Source: Streptacidiphilus sp. 4-A2 (GTDB lineage: Bacteria; Actinomycetota; Actinomycetes; Streptomycetales; Streptomycetaceae). Taken from it: a DNA stretch of 64,000 nucleotides. Both the position numbers and the translations under genes were made by a program. Location of the stretch: assembly GCA_014284505.1 (NCBI GenBank), contig JAAFYY010000001.1, positions 6,063,845 to 6,127,844 on the forward strand, given 5' to 3'. A model generated the notes under the pieces. That model made no database searches and was not told the origin of the DNA. It was given only the letters and a program-made list of their open reading frames with translations. This document shows, piece by piece, positions 1 through 8,690 of this stretch; positions within the stretch are counted from its first letter, which is position 1, and every line of letters begins with the position of its first letter.

Positions 1-1022
1 TTGGCGAGGTTCTGGCAGGCATTGACATTGCCGACCGCCGCGATCACCGCGGTGCGGCCGTTGGCGGCGGTCGCGAGCAGCCCGGAGAGGGCCTGGGCCT
101 GGGCCTGCGCCCCGCTGGGGGCGGCGCTGCCGGAGGCCGTGGGGGCGGTGCTGCTGGTCGCACCGGCGGCGCCGGCGGGCGTACCGCCGCCGGAGGCCGC
201 CACCGCCGCGCCGATGCCGAGCACCGCGCACAGGGCGATGGCGGCGACGGCGATGGTCCGGTTGGAGAACCGGCGGCCGCCCCCGCCGCCCCGCTGCTCC
301 TCGCCCGGACCGCCGCCCGAGTAGCCCCCGCCGGAGTAGCCGCCGCCGGGCTGCTGCCCGTAGCCCTGCTGGCCGTACCCCTGCTGCTGCCCGTACCCCT
401 GCTGCTGGCCATAGCCCTGCTGCTGCCCGTAGCCGGGCTGCTGCGACTGGCCGTAGGTCGTCTGTCCGCCGTAGGAGGGCTGGGGCTGGACCACCGGGGC
501 CTGCCGGGTCAGCTCGACCTGCTGCGACATCCCGGCCTGCGGCGGCATCCCGGCCTGCTGGGGGTAGCCCGGCGGCTCCTGGTAGCCGCCGCCGTAGGAC
601 TGCTGCTGCTGCGGCTGCCACTGGCTGACCGTCGGCGCCGCCTGGCCCAGCGGCTCGGCCGGGAACGGCGGCAGGAACTGGGTGGACGCCTCCCCGCCCG
701 GGCCGCCCTGGCCCGGCAGGCCGGGCATCGCCGTGGTCGGCATCGCGGAACCGGTCATCGGGCCGCCGGGCACCGGGGAGCCGCCGGTCGGGTCGCCGAA
801 GTACTCGGGCTGCCCGCTCGCCTGCTGGCCCTGCGCCCCCCAGGGCTGTGCCCCGGCCGGTGGCAGCGGCATGGCCTGGGTCCGCGCCGGGGGAAGCGGC
901 TCGCGGGAGGAGTACAGCACCTCGCCGGCGATCGTCCCACCGGTGCTGCCACCGTCCATGGGCTCGGGCCGGAACAGGTCGTCCGGGGTCAACTCGTCGA
1001 AGTTGGGGCGGCGGTGGTTCAA
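1..1022 (-). CDS. Membrane-anchored Q/G/Y-repeat protein, C-terminus beyond window
   Basis: The gene starts at TTG 1022, with an AGGA ribosome site about 6 bases upstream, and runs off the left edge after about 340 codons. The first 250 residues are low-complexity and hydrophilic, rich in Pro, Gly and Gln, with a run of GYGQQQ-type repeats near residues 190-235. One hydrophobic segment (about residues 250-275) follows a basic RRFSNR stretch, and an Ala/Ser/Thr/Gly linker leads to an outer domain that begins before the edge. The layout suggests a cytoplasmic disordered tail, one membrane span and an extracytoplasmic domain. I do not recognise the family. Similar proteins in streptomycetes are annotated as hypothetical. 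It is divergent from nothing; its upstream neighbour (XRE/TPR regulator) lies on the same strand. Confidence 0.75.
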   Translation of the reverse strand, partial: MNHRRPNFDELTPDDLFRPEPMDGGSTGGTIAGEVLYSSREPLPPARTQAMPLPPAGAQPWGAQGQQASGQPEYFGDPTGGSPVPGGPMTGSAMPTTAMPGLPGQGGPGGEASTQFLPPFPAEPLGQAAPTVSQWQPQQQQSYGGGYQEPPGYPQQAGMPPQAGMSQQVELTRQAPVVQPQPSYGGQTTYGQSQQPGYGQQQGYGQQQGYGQQQGYGQQGYGQQPGGGYSGGGYSGGGPGEEQRGGGGGRRFSNRTIAVAAIALCAVLGIGAAVAASGGGTPAGAAGATSSTAPTASGSAAPSGAQAQAQALSGLLATAANGRTAVIAAVGNVNACQNLA

Positions 1023-1235
1023 CGCGATTCCTCACTTCGCCCGGGGAGGGCGCACTGCCCCCGCGTCGGCGCGGGACCACTGGTCAGAACAGCATCCCAC
1101 GCTACCGGTTCATCCGTACGAGTGACCACGAAGCTTCCGGATTGGTTTCCTCCGCTCTCTTGCCGAACAGCGGCGCCTCTTGACCGAACCATGCCGAGGG
1201 CCGGCCCGTCCTCCCGCCCGGGCCGGTCACCGGGG

Positions 1236-2615
1236 TCAGGCCGCCGCCTCCGCCAAAGTCCGCGCCTGGAACTCTCTTACCGCCCGCTGCTCGCGGTAGG
1301 GCTCCAACCGCCGCCGGAAATCGTCCAGATACTCAGCACCGCGCGCCGAACGCAGTCCTGACATCAGCTCGACCGCCTGGGCCCCGGTCTCGCAGGCCAG
1401 TTCCAGGTCGTGCAGCTGCAACTGAGCGGTCGCCAGCAGCATCATGTCCACCGCCCGCCGCCGCACCCGGGTCTCCGGATGGGTCTTCAGGGCCTCCTCG
1501 GCATACCGCGCGGACTGCGTCGGCTGCTCCAGATCCCGGTGGCAGTGCGCGAGTTCGTCCGCCAGATAGGCCCGGTCGAAGTGGCCGATCCACTCCGGGT
1601 CCTCCTCCGGACAGCTGTGCTCCATCGCCTCGGCCGCCCGCGCCGCGACCGCCTCGCAGGAGCGGACGTCGCCCAGCAGCGCGTGGCCGCGTGCCTCGGC
1701 CACATAGAACAGCGACATGGCCGTGGGGGTGGCCGCCCCCCGCGCGCCCTCCTGTGCGGCGCGCGCGAGTTGGGCGATCTCCCGGGGATTGCCGAGACTG
1801 GCCGCGAGATGGCTCATCGAGGCCGCCAGCACATAAGCCCCGTAGGCCCGGTCCCCGGCCGCCTGGGCCAGCCGCAGCGCCTGGATGTAGTAGCGCTGCG
1901 CCAGCCCCGGCTGGCCGGTGTCGATGGCCATGTATCCGGCCAGTTCGGTGAGCCGGGCCACCGCGGCGAACAGCCGGCGCCCGGTGTCGTCCCGGTAGGA
2001 GCCCGCGAGCAGCCCGGAGACCACGCTGTTGAGGTAGTGCACCACCACCGGCCGGACATGCCCGCTGCCGAACCGGTGGTCCAGCTCGACCAGCATCGCC
2101 GTGGTCGCGTGCACCGCCTCCACGTCCGCCGGACCGACCCGGGGGCCCCCGGAACGGCTCACCTGCGGGTCCACGCCGGTGATCAGCCAGTCCCGGCTGG
2201 GCTCCACCAGCGCGGAGGCGGCCACCGAGGCGCCGGTGAGGAAATCCCGGCGGCCGACATCGCTGCGCCACAGCTCGCAGACCTGTTCGACCGCCCCGGC
2301 CAGGCTGGCCGAGAAATGCAGCCCGATGCTGGAGGGGAGGCTCTTCCCGTCGGCCATACCGATCTCGTCGACGCTGACCGCGCGCCCCAGTTTTCGTCCG
2401 ATCGCCTCGGCGATCACCGCCGGGGCCTGGCCCCGGGGCTGCTGGCCGCGCAGCCAGCGGGCCACCGACGTCTTGTCGTAGCGCAGGTCGAGCGCGTGCT
2501 CGGCACCGCAGAGGTTGACCCGGCGGGCCAGCCCCGCGTTGGAGCAGCCGGCCTCTTGGATAAGTGATTGAAGCCGTTCGTTTGGCTGTCGTGCGACCAG
2601 CGGTCTGGCGGCCAT
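1236..2615 (-). CDS. XRE-family HTH/TPR transcriptional regulator
   Basis: This 459-residue intact protein starts at ATG 2615, behind a GGGGGAGG ribosome site. The N-terminal 75 residues contain a helix-turn-helix with the pattern NAGLARRVN followed by TSVARWLRGQQPRGQ, typical of the long actinobacterial XRE regulators. The rest is alpha-helical and TPR-like (repeats rich in ALRLAQAAGD, ARAAEAME and ACETGAQAVELM). The architecture matches Streptomyces developmental and antibiotic regulators of the NsdA kind, but I cannot show orthology to NsdA. It is divergent from the primase-like gene at 2848 across a 230-bp spacer that should hold both promoters. The function as a DNA-binding regulator is sure; its regulon is not. 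Confidence 0.85.
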   Translation of the reverse strand: MAARPLVARQPNERLQSLIQEAGCSNAGLARRVNLCGAEHALDLRYDKTSVARWLRGQQPRGQAPAVIAEAIGRKLGRAVSVDEIGMADGKSLPSSIGLHFSASLAGAVEQVCELWRSDVGRRDFLTGASVAASALVEPSRDWLITGVDPQVSRSGGPRVGPADVEAVHATTAMLVELDHRFGSGHVRPVVVHYLNSVVSGLLAGSYRDDTGRRLFAAVARLTELAGYMAIDTGQPGLAQRYYIQALRLAQAAGDRAYGAYVLAASMSHLAASLGNPREIAQLARAAQEGARGAATPTAMSLFYVAEARGHALLGDVRSCEAVAARAAEAMEHSCPEEDPEWIGHFDRAYLADELAHCHRDLEQPTQSARYAEEALKTHPETRVRRRAVDMMLLATAQLQLHDLELACETGAQAVELMSGLRSARGAEYLDDFRRRLEPYREQRAVREFQARTLAEAAA

Positions 2616-2847
2616 GAGGATGCCTCCCCCTTGAACGTGCCCGACTTCAGCAGAGCAGCTCACCGATACGTGAATCTCTCTTAATGTCATGGCAATTGAG
2701 ACAATCTGTTCAGGGTAGCGATCCGCCCCTGGGAGGGGATACCCGCTGCGCACCGGCCGACCCCATGTGCGCCCCCGTCCATGCATCGACGCGCCCCCCG
2801 TAACCGATTTTGCGGTCCACCCGTAACCCGTCCCGCCGCCACCAGTT

Positions 2848-3561
2848 GTGCACGGCGTGGAAGACACCCTGGGAGCCATCCGGTCAACTGGGCCGGTCCG
2901 GCAGGCCGCTCGTGACCTGCTTGTCGACGCCGCCGTCCGGTACGCCGAGGAACGCCATTGGGAGGTCTCGCCGGGTGCCTGGCTGGTCGACGAGGACGGC
3001 GACGTCCGCTGCTCCTGCGGCGACCCCGGCTGCCCCGCCCCCGGCGCGCACCCGACCTCCCGCGACTGGTCCCGCAAGGCCAGCGCCGGTCCCGGCGTGG
3101 TCCGGCGATGGTGGACGGAGAACCCGCTCGCCTCGATCCTGCTGCCGACCGGCCGCACCTTCGACGCCATCGACGTACCGGAGATCGCCGGCTGCCTGGC
3201 GCTGGCCCGGATGGAACGGATGGGCCTGCAACTCGGCCCGGTGCTGGCCGTTCCCGGGGAGAGCGCGGGCGGGAACGGCCGCGGGCGGCGGCTGGTGTTC
3301 CTGGTGCTGCCCGGCTCGCTGCCGAAGCTGCCGGAGCTGCTGCGCCGCCTCGGCTGGGGCCCGGGCCGACTGGACCTGGTCGGCCACGGCGAGGGCGACT
3401 GGCTGATCGCGCCGCCGACCCGGGTCGGCGGCCTCGGCTACGCCCAGTGGGCGCGGGAGCCCACCAGCCTGAACCGCTGGCTGCCTGAGGCCACCGAACT
3501 GATCAACCCCATCGCCTACGCCTGCGGCCGCGAGGCGCCCCTGACCGCGTCGATGCGGTAG
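2848..3561 (+). CDS. Bifunctional primase/polymerase (prim-pol) domain protein
   Basis: The gene encodes 237 residues from GTG 2848; GTG 2857 is an alternative start. The protein resembles the short actinobacterial proteins with an N-terminal bifunctional DNA primase/polymerase-like domain. A Cys-rich loop (CSCGDPGCPAPGAHP) near residue 54 and the DWSRKA motif after it are characteristic of the family, as is the later EGDWLIAPPTR motif. The catalytic acidic residues of true prim-pols are not obvious, so enzymatic activity is uncertain. It is followed at once by a strong hairpin, so it is probably monocistronic and divergent from the XRE regulator at 2615. Confidence 0.75.
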   Translation: MHGVEDTLGAIRSTGPVRQAARDLLVDAAVRYAEERHWEVSPGAWLVDEDGDVRCSCGDPGCPAPGAHPTSRDWSRKASAGPGVVRRWWTENPLASILLPTGRTFDAIDVPEIAGCLALARMERMGLQLGPVLAVPGESAGGNGRGRRLVFLVLPGSLPKLPELLRRLGWGPGRLDLVGHGEGDWLIAPPTRVGGLGYAQWAREPTSLNRWLPEATELINPIAYACGREAPLTASMR

Positions 3562-3582
3562 CGGGGCTGCCCGGCCCGTTCC

Positions 3583-3627
3583 CTGTGGCCCGTTCCGGCT
3601 TCCGACAGGAGCCGGAACGGGCCACAG
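3583..3627 (+). terminator. Strong hairpin terminator
   Basis: Two perfectly complementary 18-base arms (3583-3600 and 3610-3627) flank a 9-base loop, starting 22 bases after the stop of the primase-like gene. There is no T tail, as is usual for streptomycete terminators. Confidence 0.8.
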
Positions 3628-4128
3628 CCATGCCCGCAGTCAGGCCGATCCGGCCCCGGAAGATCATCTTTACCCGGCCGCGTGGGCGAAAAAGCCCCAC
3701 CTTCGAGTGACAACGCTCAAGGATTGCCGACTGCCGCCGAGGGGAGGAATCCGGACGTAAGCGCCGAAGCCACCGCACGAAGGGAGAGCAGCACAGCGCG
3801 TTCGAGCGACCAGCGGGACCGAGTACCCGGAGGGGAAGCCGACACAGGGCGCGGGGGCCCTGCGGAAGGACCGGGGCTCAGCGGGGGCGGGGGTGGATCG
3901 CCTGCCGAGAGGCGGGCAGGGGAAGGGGGACGGGTGTGGACCGGCGCTCGGGGAAAAGAGCCGGACCACACCCGGCCCGACCCCTTGCCCGGGCCGGGCG
4001 GACGACGGCTCGGCGGGCCGGAGCGGGGCGGGGCGGGGCGGCTGCTCACCTGTGCCGCGGGCGGCCCGAGTCGCGCGGACAGCCGGGCGGTACAGGTGGT
4101 GCGGGTAGTGCGGGTGCTGCGAGCCGGG
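3628..4128. other. 500-bp gap without a recognised gene; hairpin at 3931-3974
   Basis: No convincing coding frame or known RNA family was seen. A hairpin with arms 3931-3949 and 3958-3974 (9-bp perfect lower stem, GGGGAAAA loop) lies 155 bp beyond the stop of the iron regulator and could terminate it. A smaller hairpin at 3682-3700 has an A-rich loop. I looked for tmRNA, RNase P and ydaO-type motifs and did not find them. Confidence 0.4.
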
Positions 4129-4830
4129 TCAGGTGGTCGCGACGAACACGTGCGCCGCGATCTCGTTGTCCAGCTCCGCGGCCCCGCGCTCTGACCGCCG
4201 CCGCTGCTGACCAGCACGCCGCCGGGGGAGGCGGTCACGCTGACCACCGCACCGGGCTGCACCCCGGCCCGACGCAGGGTGTACATGGTCTGCGCGTCGG
4301 TCTGGATCGGCTCGCCGATCCGGCGGACCACCACGCTCTTCGCCTCCAGCCCCGGCACCAGCCCGTCCAGGCTGACCACGACCTCGTCGCCGCCCTCGCC
4401 GGGGGCGTCGCCGAGCTCCTCGAGCCCGGGGATGGGGTTGCCGTAGGGCGACTCGGTCGGGTGCCGCAGCAGTTCGAGCACCCGGCGCTCGACCGCCTCG
4501 CTCATCACGTGCTCCCAACGGCAGGCCTCGGCGTGGACCTGCTCCCACTCCAGGCCGATGACGTCCACCAGCAGGCACTCGGCGATGCGGTGTTTGCGCA
4601 TGACCCGGGTCGCCAGCCGGCGGCCGCCCTCGGTGAGTTCGAGATGGCGGTCGTCCGGCGACCTGGAGCAGGCCGTCGCGCTCCATCCGGGCCACCGTCT
4701 GGCTCACGGTGGGGCCGCTCTGCTCCAGGCGCTCCGCGATGCGGGCGCGCATGGGCATGATGCCCTCCTCCTCAAGCTCAAAGATGGTGCGCAAGTACAT
4801 CTCAGTCGTGTCGATCAGGTGACCTGACAT
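4129..4830 (-). CDS. dmdR1: DtxR/IdeR-family iron-dependent repressor (DmdR1 type)
   Basis: The protein is a metal-dependent repressor that with Fe2+ blocks siderophore and iron-uptake genes. From ATG 4830 it opens with the conserved LIDTTEMYLRTI helix and the winged-helix motif GPTVSQTVARMERDG. It then shows the metal-binding EACRWEHVMSEAVERR stretch and the PYGNPIPGL motif, ending in an SH3-like domain with EIAAHVFVA. The first Met, Cys, Glu and His ligands of DtxR are all visible. Two frame breaks, near 4654 (apparent extra base in the wing) and near 4195 (C-terminal domain), cancel each other, so the repaired length is about 233 residues, normal for the family. It is divergent from the SIS gene. 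In S. coelicolor the orthologous dmdR1 is reported to overlap an antiparallel gene, adm. A long opposite-strand frame exists here too (see findings). Confidence 0.88.
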   Translation of the reverse strand: MSGHLIDTTEMYLRTIFELEEEGIMPMRARIAERLEQSGPTVSQTVARMERDGLLQVAGRPPSRTHRGRPPAGDPGHAQTPHRRVPAGGRHRPGVGAGPRRGLPLGARDERGGRAPGARTAAAPDRVALRQPHPRARGARRRPRRGRRRGRGQPGRAGAGAGGEERGGPPDRRADPDRRADHVHPASGRGAARCGGQRDRLPRRRAGQQRRRSERGAAELDNEIAAHVFVATT

Positions 4831-5060
4831 CGCCGCGGGCTCCGTTCCTCGTCGTCCAGCGTCGTCGCACTGCCAGTTTGACGCATCCCACCGACAATAC
4901 GGCGGTCGTGCCCGAGGCACTGTTGACAGCTGCCGCCCCAAGCAGGACCGTGCCTCGGTGGAACGGCGCCGAGACCGTTCCACCGGCGTCCTGCCAATAA
5001 TCCCATAGCTGTCCGGCGCCGACCGAACAACACCGACATCGAAAGCGAGCGCATCCCCCG

Positions 5061-5810
5061 ATGAGCGATCTGGCCGGACAGTACATCGACGCGGCGATCT
5101 CCCTGCTGGCCCGGGTGCGCGACGAGGAGTCCGGGAACATCCGGCGCGCGGCCGACGCCCTGGCCCGCACGGTGCGCGACGGCGGCCGGATCTTCGCCTT
5201 CGGCGCCGGGCACTCCTCGCTGGCGGCACAGGACGTGGTCTACCGCGCGGGCGGCCTGGTGCTGATGAACCTGCTGGCCGTGCCCGGGGTCACCGGCGTG
5301 GATCTGGTCCCGGCGCACCTCGGCAGCGCCCTGGAGCGGGTCAGCGGCCTGGCCACCACGGTGCTGGACGCCAGCCCGGCACGCAGCGGCGACCTGCTCT
5401 TCCTGATCTCGCTCTCCGGCCGCCAGGTGATGCCGGTGGAGCTGGCCATGCACGCCCGGGAGCGCGGACTGACCGTGATCGGGGTGACCTCGCTGGCCTA
5501 CCCGTCGGCGGTGACCTCCGGCCACCCCTCCGGGAGCTTCCTCAAGGACCAGTGCGACATCGTGCTGGACAACAAGATCGCGGTCGGTGACGGCGAGCTC
5601 ACCGCGCCCGGCGCGGACACCACCTTCGGCCCGGCCTCCACCATCACCACCGTCGCGCTGATGCAGTCGGTGGTGGCCGAGGCCGTCGGCCGGCTGGCCG
5701 GGGAGGGCCTGGCGCCGCCGCTGTTCCGCTCCGGCAACGTCGACGGCGGCATGGACTGGAACGCCAAGCTGATGGCCGAGCACCGCGACCGGGTCTTCTA
5801 CACCTTCTGA
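5061..5810 (+). CDS. SIS-domain phosphosugar-binding protein
   Basis: This intact 249-residue protein starts at ATG 5061. It has one sugar-isomerase (SIS) domain: the FAFGAGHSSLAAQ loop near residue 48 and the LISLSGRQVMPVE phosphate-binding loop near residue 113. It belongs to the UPF0309/SIS group often found beside the DtxR-type regulator in streptomycetes. Such proteins bind or isomerise phosphosugars such as N-acetylglucosamine phosphates. The substrate cannot be told from sequence. The 230-bp spacer to the iron regulator gives room for divergent promoters. Confidence 0.85.
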   Translation: MSDLAGQYIDAAISLLARVRDEESGNIRRAADALARTVRDGGRIFAFGAGHSSLAAQDVVYRAGGLVLMNLLAVPGVTGVDLVPAHLGSALERVSGLATTVLDASPARSGDLLFLISLSGRQVMPVELAMHARERGLTVIGVTSLAYPSAVTSGHPSGSFLKDQCDIVLDNKIAVGDGELTAPGADTTFGPASTITTVALMQSVVAEAVGRLAGEGLAPPLFRSGNVDGGMDWNAKLMAEHRDRVFYTF

Positions 5811-5857
5811 TCCCTGCGGCCTGATGCACCTGCGGCCCCGACGCGGGCGGCCGGGCC

Positions 5858-7226
5858 CTACTGGGCCGCCAGGTCCACCGCGGCCGCCACCCGCGCGGCG
5901 ATGTCCTCGGCGTAGGCGATGTCGGCGCGGCCGAAACGCTGCCGGCTGGGGCCGCGCAGGAAGGTGAGCACGCCCACCGTCCGGCCCCGGCTGCGCAGCG
6001 CGGTGCACACCGCGTGCACGCTCCCGGCCGGCCAGCGCCGCAGCGCCGCCCAGTCGGGCTGCGGCGGTGTCCCGGTGTCGGACAGCACCACCGCCCCGGC
6101 CTGCTCCACGGCCCGCCGGGCCGGGTGCAGCTCGCCGTAACGGACCGGCACCCGGTGGGTTCGAGCGAGGTGTCCCGGTCGAGGCCGCCGGTCGGCGACA
6201 CCGCCGCCCGCACCAGCCCGGCCCCCTCGGTGCCGGGCTCGACCAGGTCCAGCAGCGCGTGGTCGGCGAACCCGGCGAGGACGAAGTCGAGATAGCCGAC
6301 GGCGCCCTCCATCGGGTCCTGGCACTCGGCCGCCGCCTGCCCGGCCCGGCGCAGCTGCGAGGCCCGGAACCGCAGCACCGTACCCTCCTGCTCGGCCTGC
6401 TCGTGCAGGGTGATGTCCTCGAAGAACCAGGCCACGCCGAGCGGCACCGGCTCCTCCCCAGCGGCGAGCCGAGCCGGACGAACTCGCTGCGCCAGCACCG
6501 GCGGCGGCCCGGGTCGGCCCGCAGCGCCGCCCAGAGCTTGACCCCGCTGAGCGGCTTCCCGGTGGCCAGCACATGCTGGAGCGCGGCCTCCAGCTCCTGT
6601 ACGCCGTCGCCGAGCACCTCCCCCAGCGGGTGCCCGAGCAGGGCGGTGCGCTCGCAGTCCAGCCAGCGCGCGGCGGACTCGCCGACGGCGGCCGGGCGCA
6701 GGTCGGCGTCGACCAGCATCACGCCGGTCGGGGCCTCGTCCAGCATGGCCTCGGCCAGACCCAGCGAGCGCTCAGCTCGACCTGGGGCCCGCCTCGGAGA
6801 AGGCGAAGTACAGCCCCAGCGGCCGGCCGTCGGCGGCGCTGACTCTGGTGCGCCTGGGCGCGGACCAGCACCCGGCGGCCGTCCCTGGTCAGCAACGCGA
6901 ACTCGTGCACCCGGCCCCGTGTTCCGCCGGTGCCGGCGGGATCGATACCGCGGGATCGGTACCGGCGGCGGCGGCGCCCTCCTGCCCGGCCAGCAGCCGG
7001 GCGCGCACATCGGCGCCGTCGCCCGGGCGCAGCGCCCAGCCTTGAGGCCGGTCCGGCCCACGGCGTCGTCCTCGGTCAGCCGAGCAGCCGGGTGGCCTCA
7101 CGGTTCCAGTGGGTGAGCACACCGTCGCGGTCCATCGCGGGCGAACCCGACCTCCATGCCGTCCAGCAGCACGGCGAGCAGCCTGGCATCCACGTCGACG
7201 GGTATCACCGGCCCTTGGGCGTCCAT
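5858..7226 (-). CDS. PAS-PAS-GAF sensory protein (frame-broken)
   Basis: The start is ATG 7226, behind a GGGGAGG site. The first part (DVDARLLAVLLDGMEVG, then DGVLTHWNREATRLL) is a PAS domain. A second PAS domain follows (LGLAEAMLDEAPTGVMLVDA) with a PAC-like WFFEDITLHEQAEQ. The C-terminus has a GAF-like segment (SVHAVCTALRSRGRTVGVL) ending in AYAEDIAARVAAAVDLAAQ. No kinase, phosphatase or output domain follows, so it is probably a standalone sensor or partner of another regulator. The reading frame is broken at least five times (around 7135, 6900, 6780, 6470 and 6160), each break joining two segments that are both clearly coding. That looks like sequence error rather than decay. It converges on the SIS gene. 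Confidence 0.65.
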
Positions 7227-7339
7227 TCCGCGCACCTCCCCTGGCGGCTTCCGAACCGTAGGCCATTCAACTCGCACACCTCGTCGGATACACCGCTTTC
7301 CACAAAAATCCCCCGCAGGAGAGCTCCGAATAAATACCG

Positions 7340-7369
7340 TTGCCCGCTGAGGTCTGCCGTGTCTACAGT
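7340..7369 (+). promoter_or_regulatory. Candidate sigma-70 (HrdB-type) promoter
   Basis: TTGCCC (7340-7345) and TACAGT (7364-7369) are separated by 18 bases. They lie just upstream of the perfect ribosome site at 7383-7395 and its short ORF. This reading rests on consensus only. Confidence 0.4.
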
Positions 7370-7401
7370 GGCGGCACACTCGAAAGGAGGTGATCCGGAG
7401 C

Positions 7402-7440
7402 ATGCAGTTCTCTGGGACCAGTGAGGTGGCTGCTTCCTAG
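7402..7440 (+). CDS. Possible 12-residue leader peptide with perfect Shine-Dalgarno
   Basis: The ORF ATG 7402 to TAG 7440 encodes MQFSGTSEVAAS. It sits 6 bases after AAAGGAGGTGATC (7383-7395), a 13-base perfect match to the complement of the 16S rRNA 3' end. Such a long match is rare before ordinary genes. The end of the ORF lies inside a stem: GGTGGCTGCT (7425-7434) can pair with AGCAGCCACC (7477-7486). A leader that controls the membrane-protein gene at 7731 is one reading; a tiny real peptide gene is another. I see no homology to known leaders. Confidence 0.4.
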   Translation: MQFSGTSEVAAS

Positions 7441-7730
7441 CAGCCCAGCAGATCATCGGACTGTGTGGCATTCCACAGCAGCCACCCGGCCCCCGGGCTC
7501 GCCGGCCGTCCTCCGGCGCCCGTCCTCTGGACGGGAAGCAGCCCGGGGGCTGTCCCTTTTCCCGGCGGACGTCCCGGCGGACGTCCGCGGTACACGCCCG
7601 GTACGCGTCGCGGTACGCGCCCCCCTCCGCACACCTGCTTACCGGAACGGTCGTGAACGCGTTCTGTGCAGGGCCGCTGCGCCGCGTCACACTGGCTCCA
7701 GGACGGAAGCGACCACACAAGGGGGAGTCG

Positions 7731-8649
7731 ATGGTCCGTAGGGAACCGCCGGGCAGTCGCGAACGGCAGCTCTTACCCGAGCCTTTCTGGACCGCCGACG
7801 ATGCCTCGCTGGCCGGCCAGGGGCAGGCACTGCACTGGTACACCGGCCAGATCTCGATGCTGCTCGTCGCCGCGGTCGTCGGTGTCTTCAACATCCATCT
7901 GAAGGGCCTCAACCTGGCCCCGGCCCTGTCCGTGCTCGCCTTCGCCGGGCCTGGGCTGGTTCTGGGACGGCTGCGTGCGGAGAACCCGCAGGCCCGCTGG
8001 TACGAGGGCCGGGCGGCGGCCGAGTCGGTGAAGACCCTGGCCTGGAAGTACGTGGTCCGGGCCCGCCCGTTCGCCGGGGAGGCGGAGTCGGAGGAGGCCG
8101 ACCGCGCCTACGAGCTGCAGATGGACGAGGTGTTCCAGGCGTTCCGGGACAGCCCGGTGATCCCTCCCGGCTCCCGCCCCGCCATCACCGACGAGATGCG
8201 GCGGCTGCGCTCCGCCCCGCTGACCGTCCGCCGCGACCTCTACCTCCAGGAGCGGGTGCGGGCCCAGCGGACCTGGTACCTCTCCCCGCGCCGACCTGTG
8301 CGACAACGAGACGGCCAAGTGGCAGCTGGTCTCCATCGCCGCGATCATCATCGGCGGCTGTTTCGCGGTGCTCCAGATCTTCAATGTGGTGCCCTGGCAC
8401 GTGCTGGGCACCTTCACCACGGTCGCCGCCTCGGTCACCGCCTGGACCCAGCTGAAGCAGTTCGGCCCGCTGGCCTCGGCCTACCGCCTGGCCGGGACCG
8501 AACTCGACATGATCGAGGTCCAGTTGAGCCGGATCGACCCGACCCGGCCGGACGCCGAGGAGTCCTGGTCGCGGCTCGCCCGGGACGCGGAGGACGCCGT
8601 CTCCCGCGAGCACACCATCTGGCGGGCCCGCCGCGACCGCCGGGTCTGA
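7731..8649 (+). CDS. DUF4231-type membrane protein (one frame break)
   Basis: The start is ATG 7731, behind GGGGGAG. The first 185 residues contain two hydrophobic segments (about 45-65 and 70-85: SMLLVAAVVGVFNIHL and ALSVLAFAGPGLVLG). After a frame break near 8288 the protein continues with two more (WQLVSIAAIIIGGCFAVL and LGTFTTVAASVTAW). It ends in a long charged helix (DAEESWSRLARDAEDAVSREH). The four-span layout with a helical tail fits DUF4231/SLATT-like proteins, thought to act with nucleotide-sensing or defence partners. It lies 42 bp before the hydrolase gene, probably in one transcript, and ends about 1 kb before the convergent fxsT. Confidence 0.65.
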
Positions 8650-8690
8650 ACCGCAGGGCCGCAGGCACCCACCCAACAGGGAGGAACCGC

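Noticed and set aside
3660..4128. Small structured RNA (tmRNA, RNase P RNA, riboswitch)
   Set aside because: None of the conserved core motifs were found; only simple hairpins are visible.
7383..7395. Fragment of a 16S rRNA 3' end in reverse
   Set aside because: Only 13 bases match and flanking rRNA sequence is absent; a strong ribosome site fits better.
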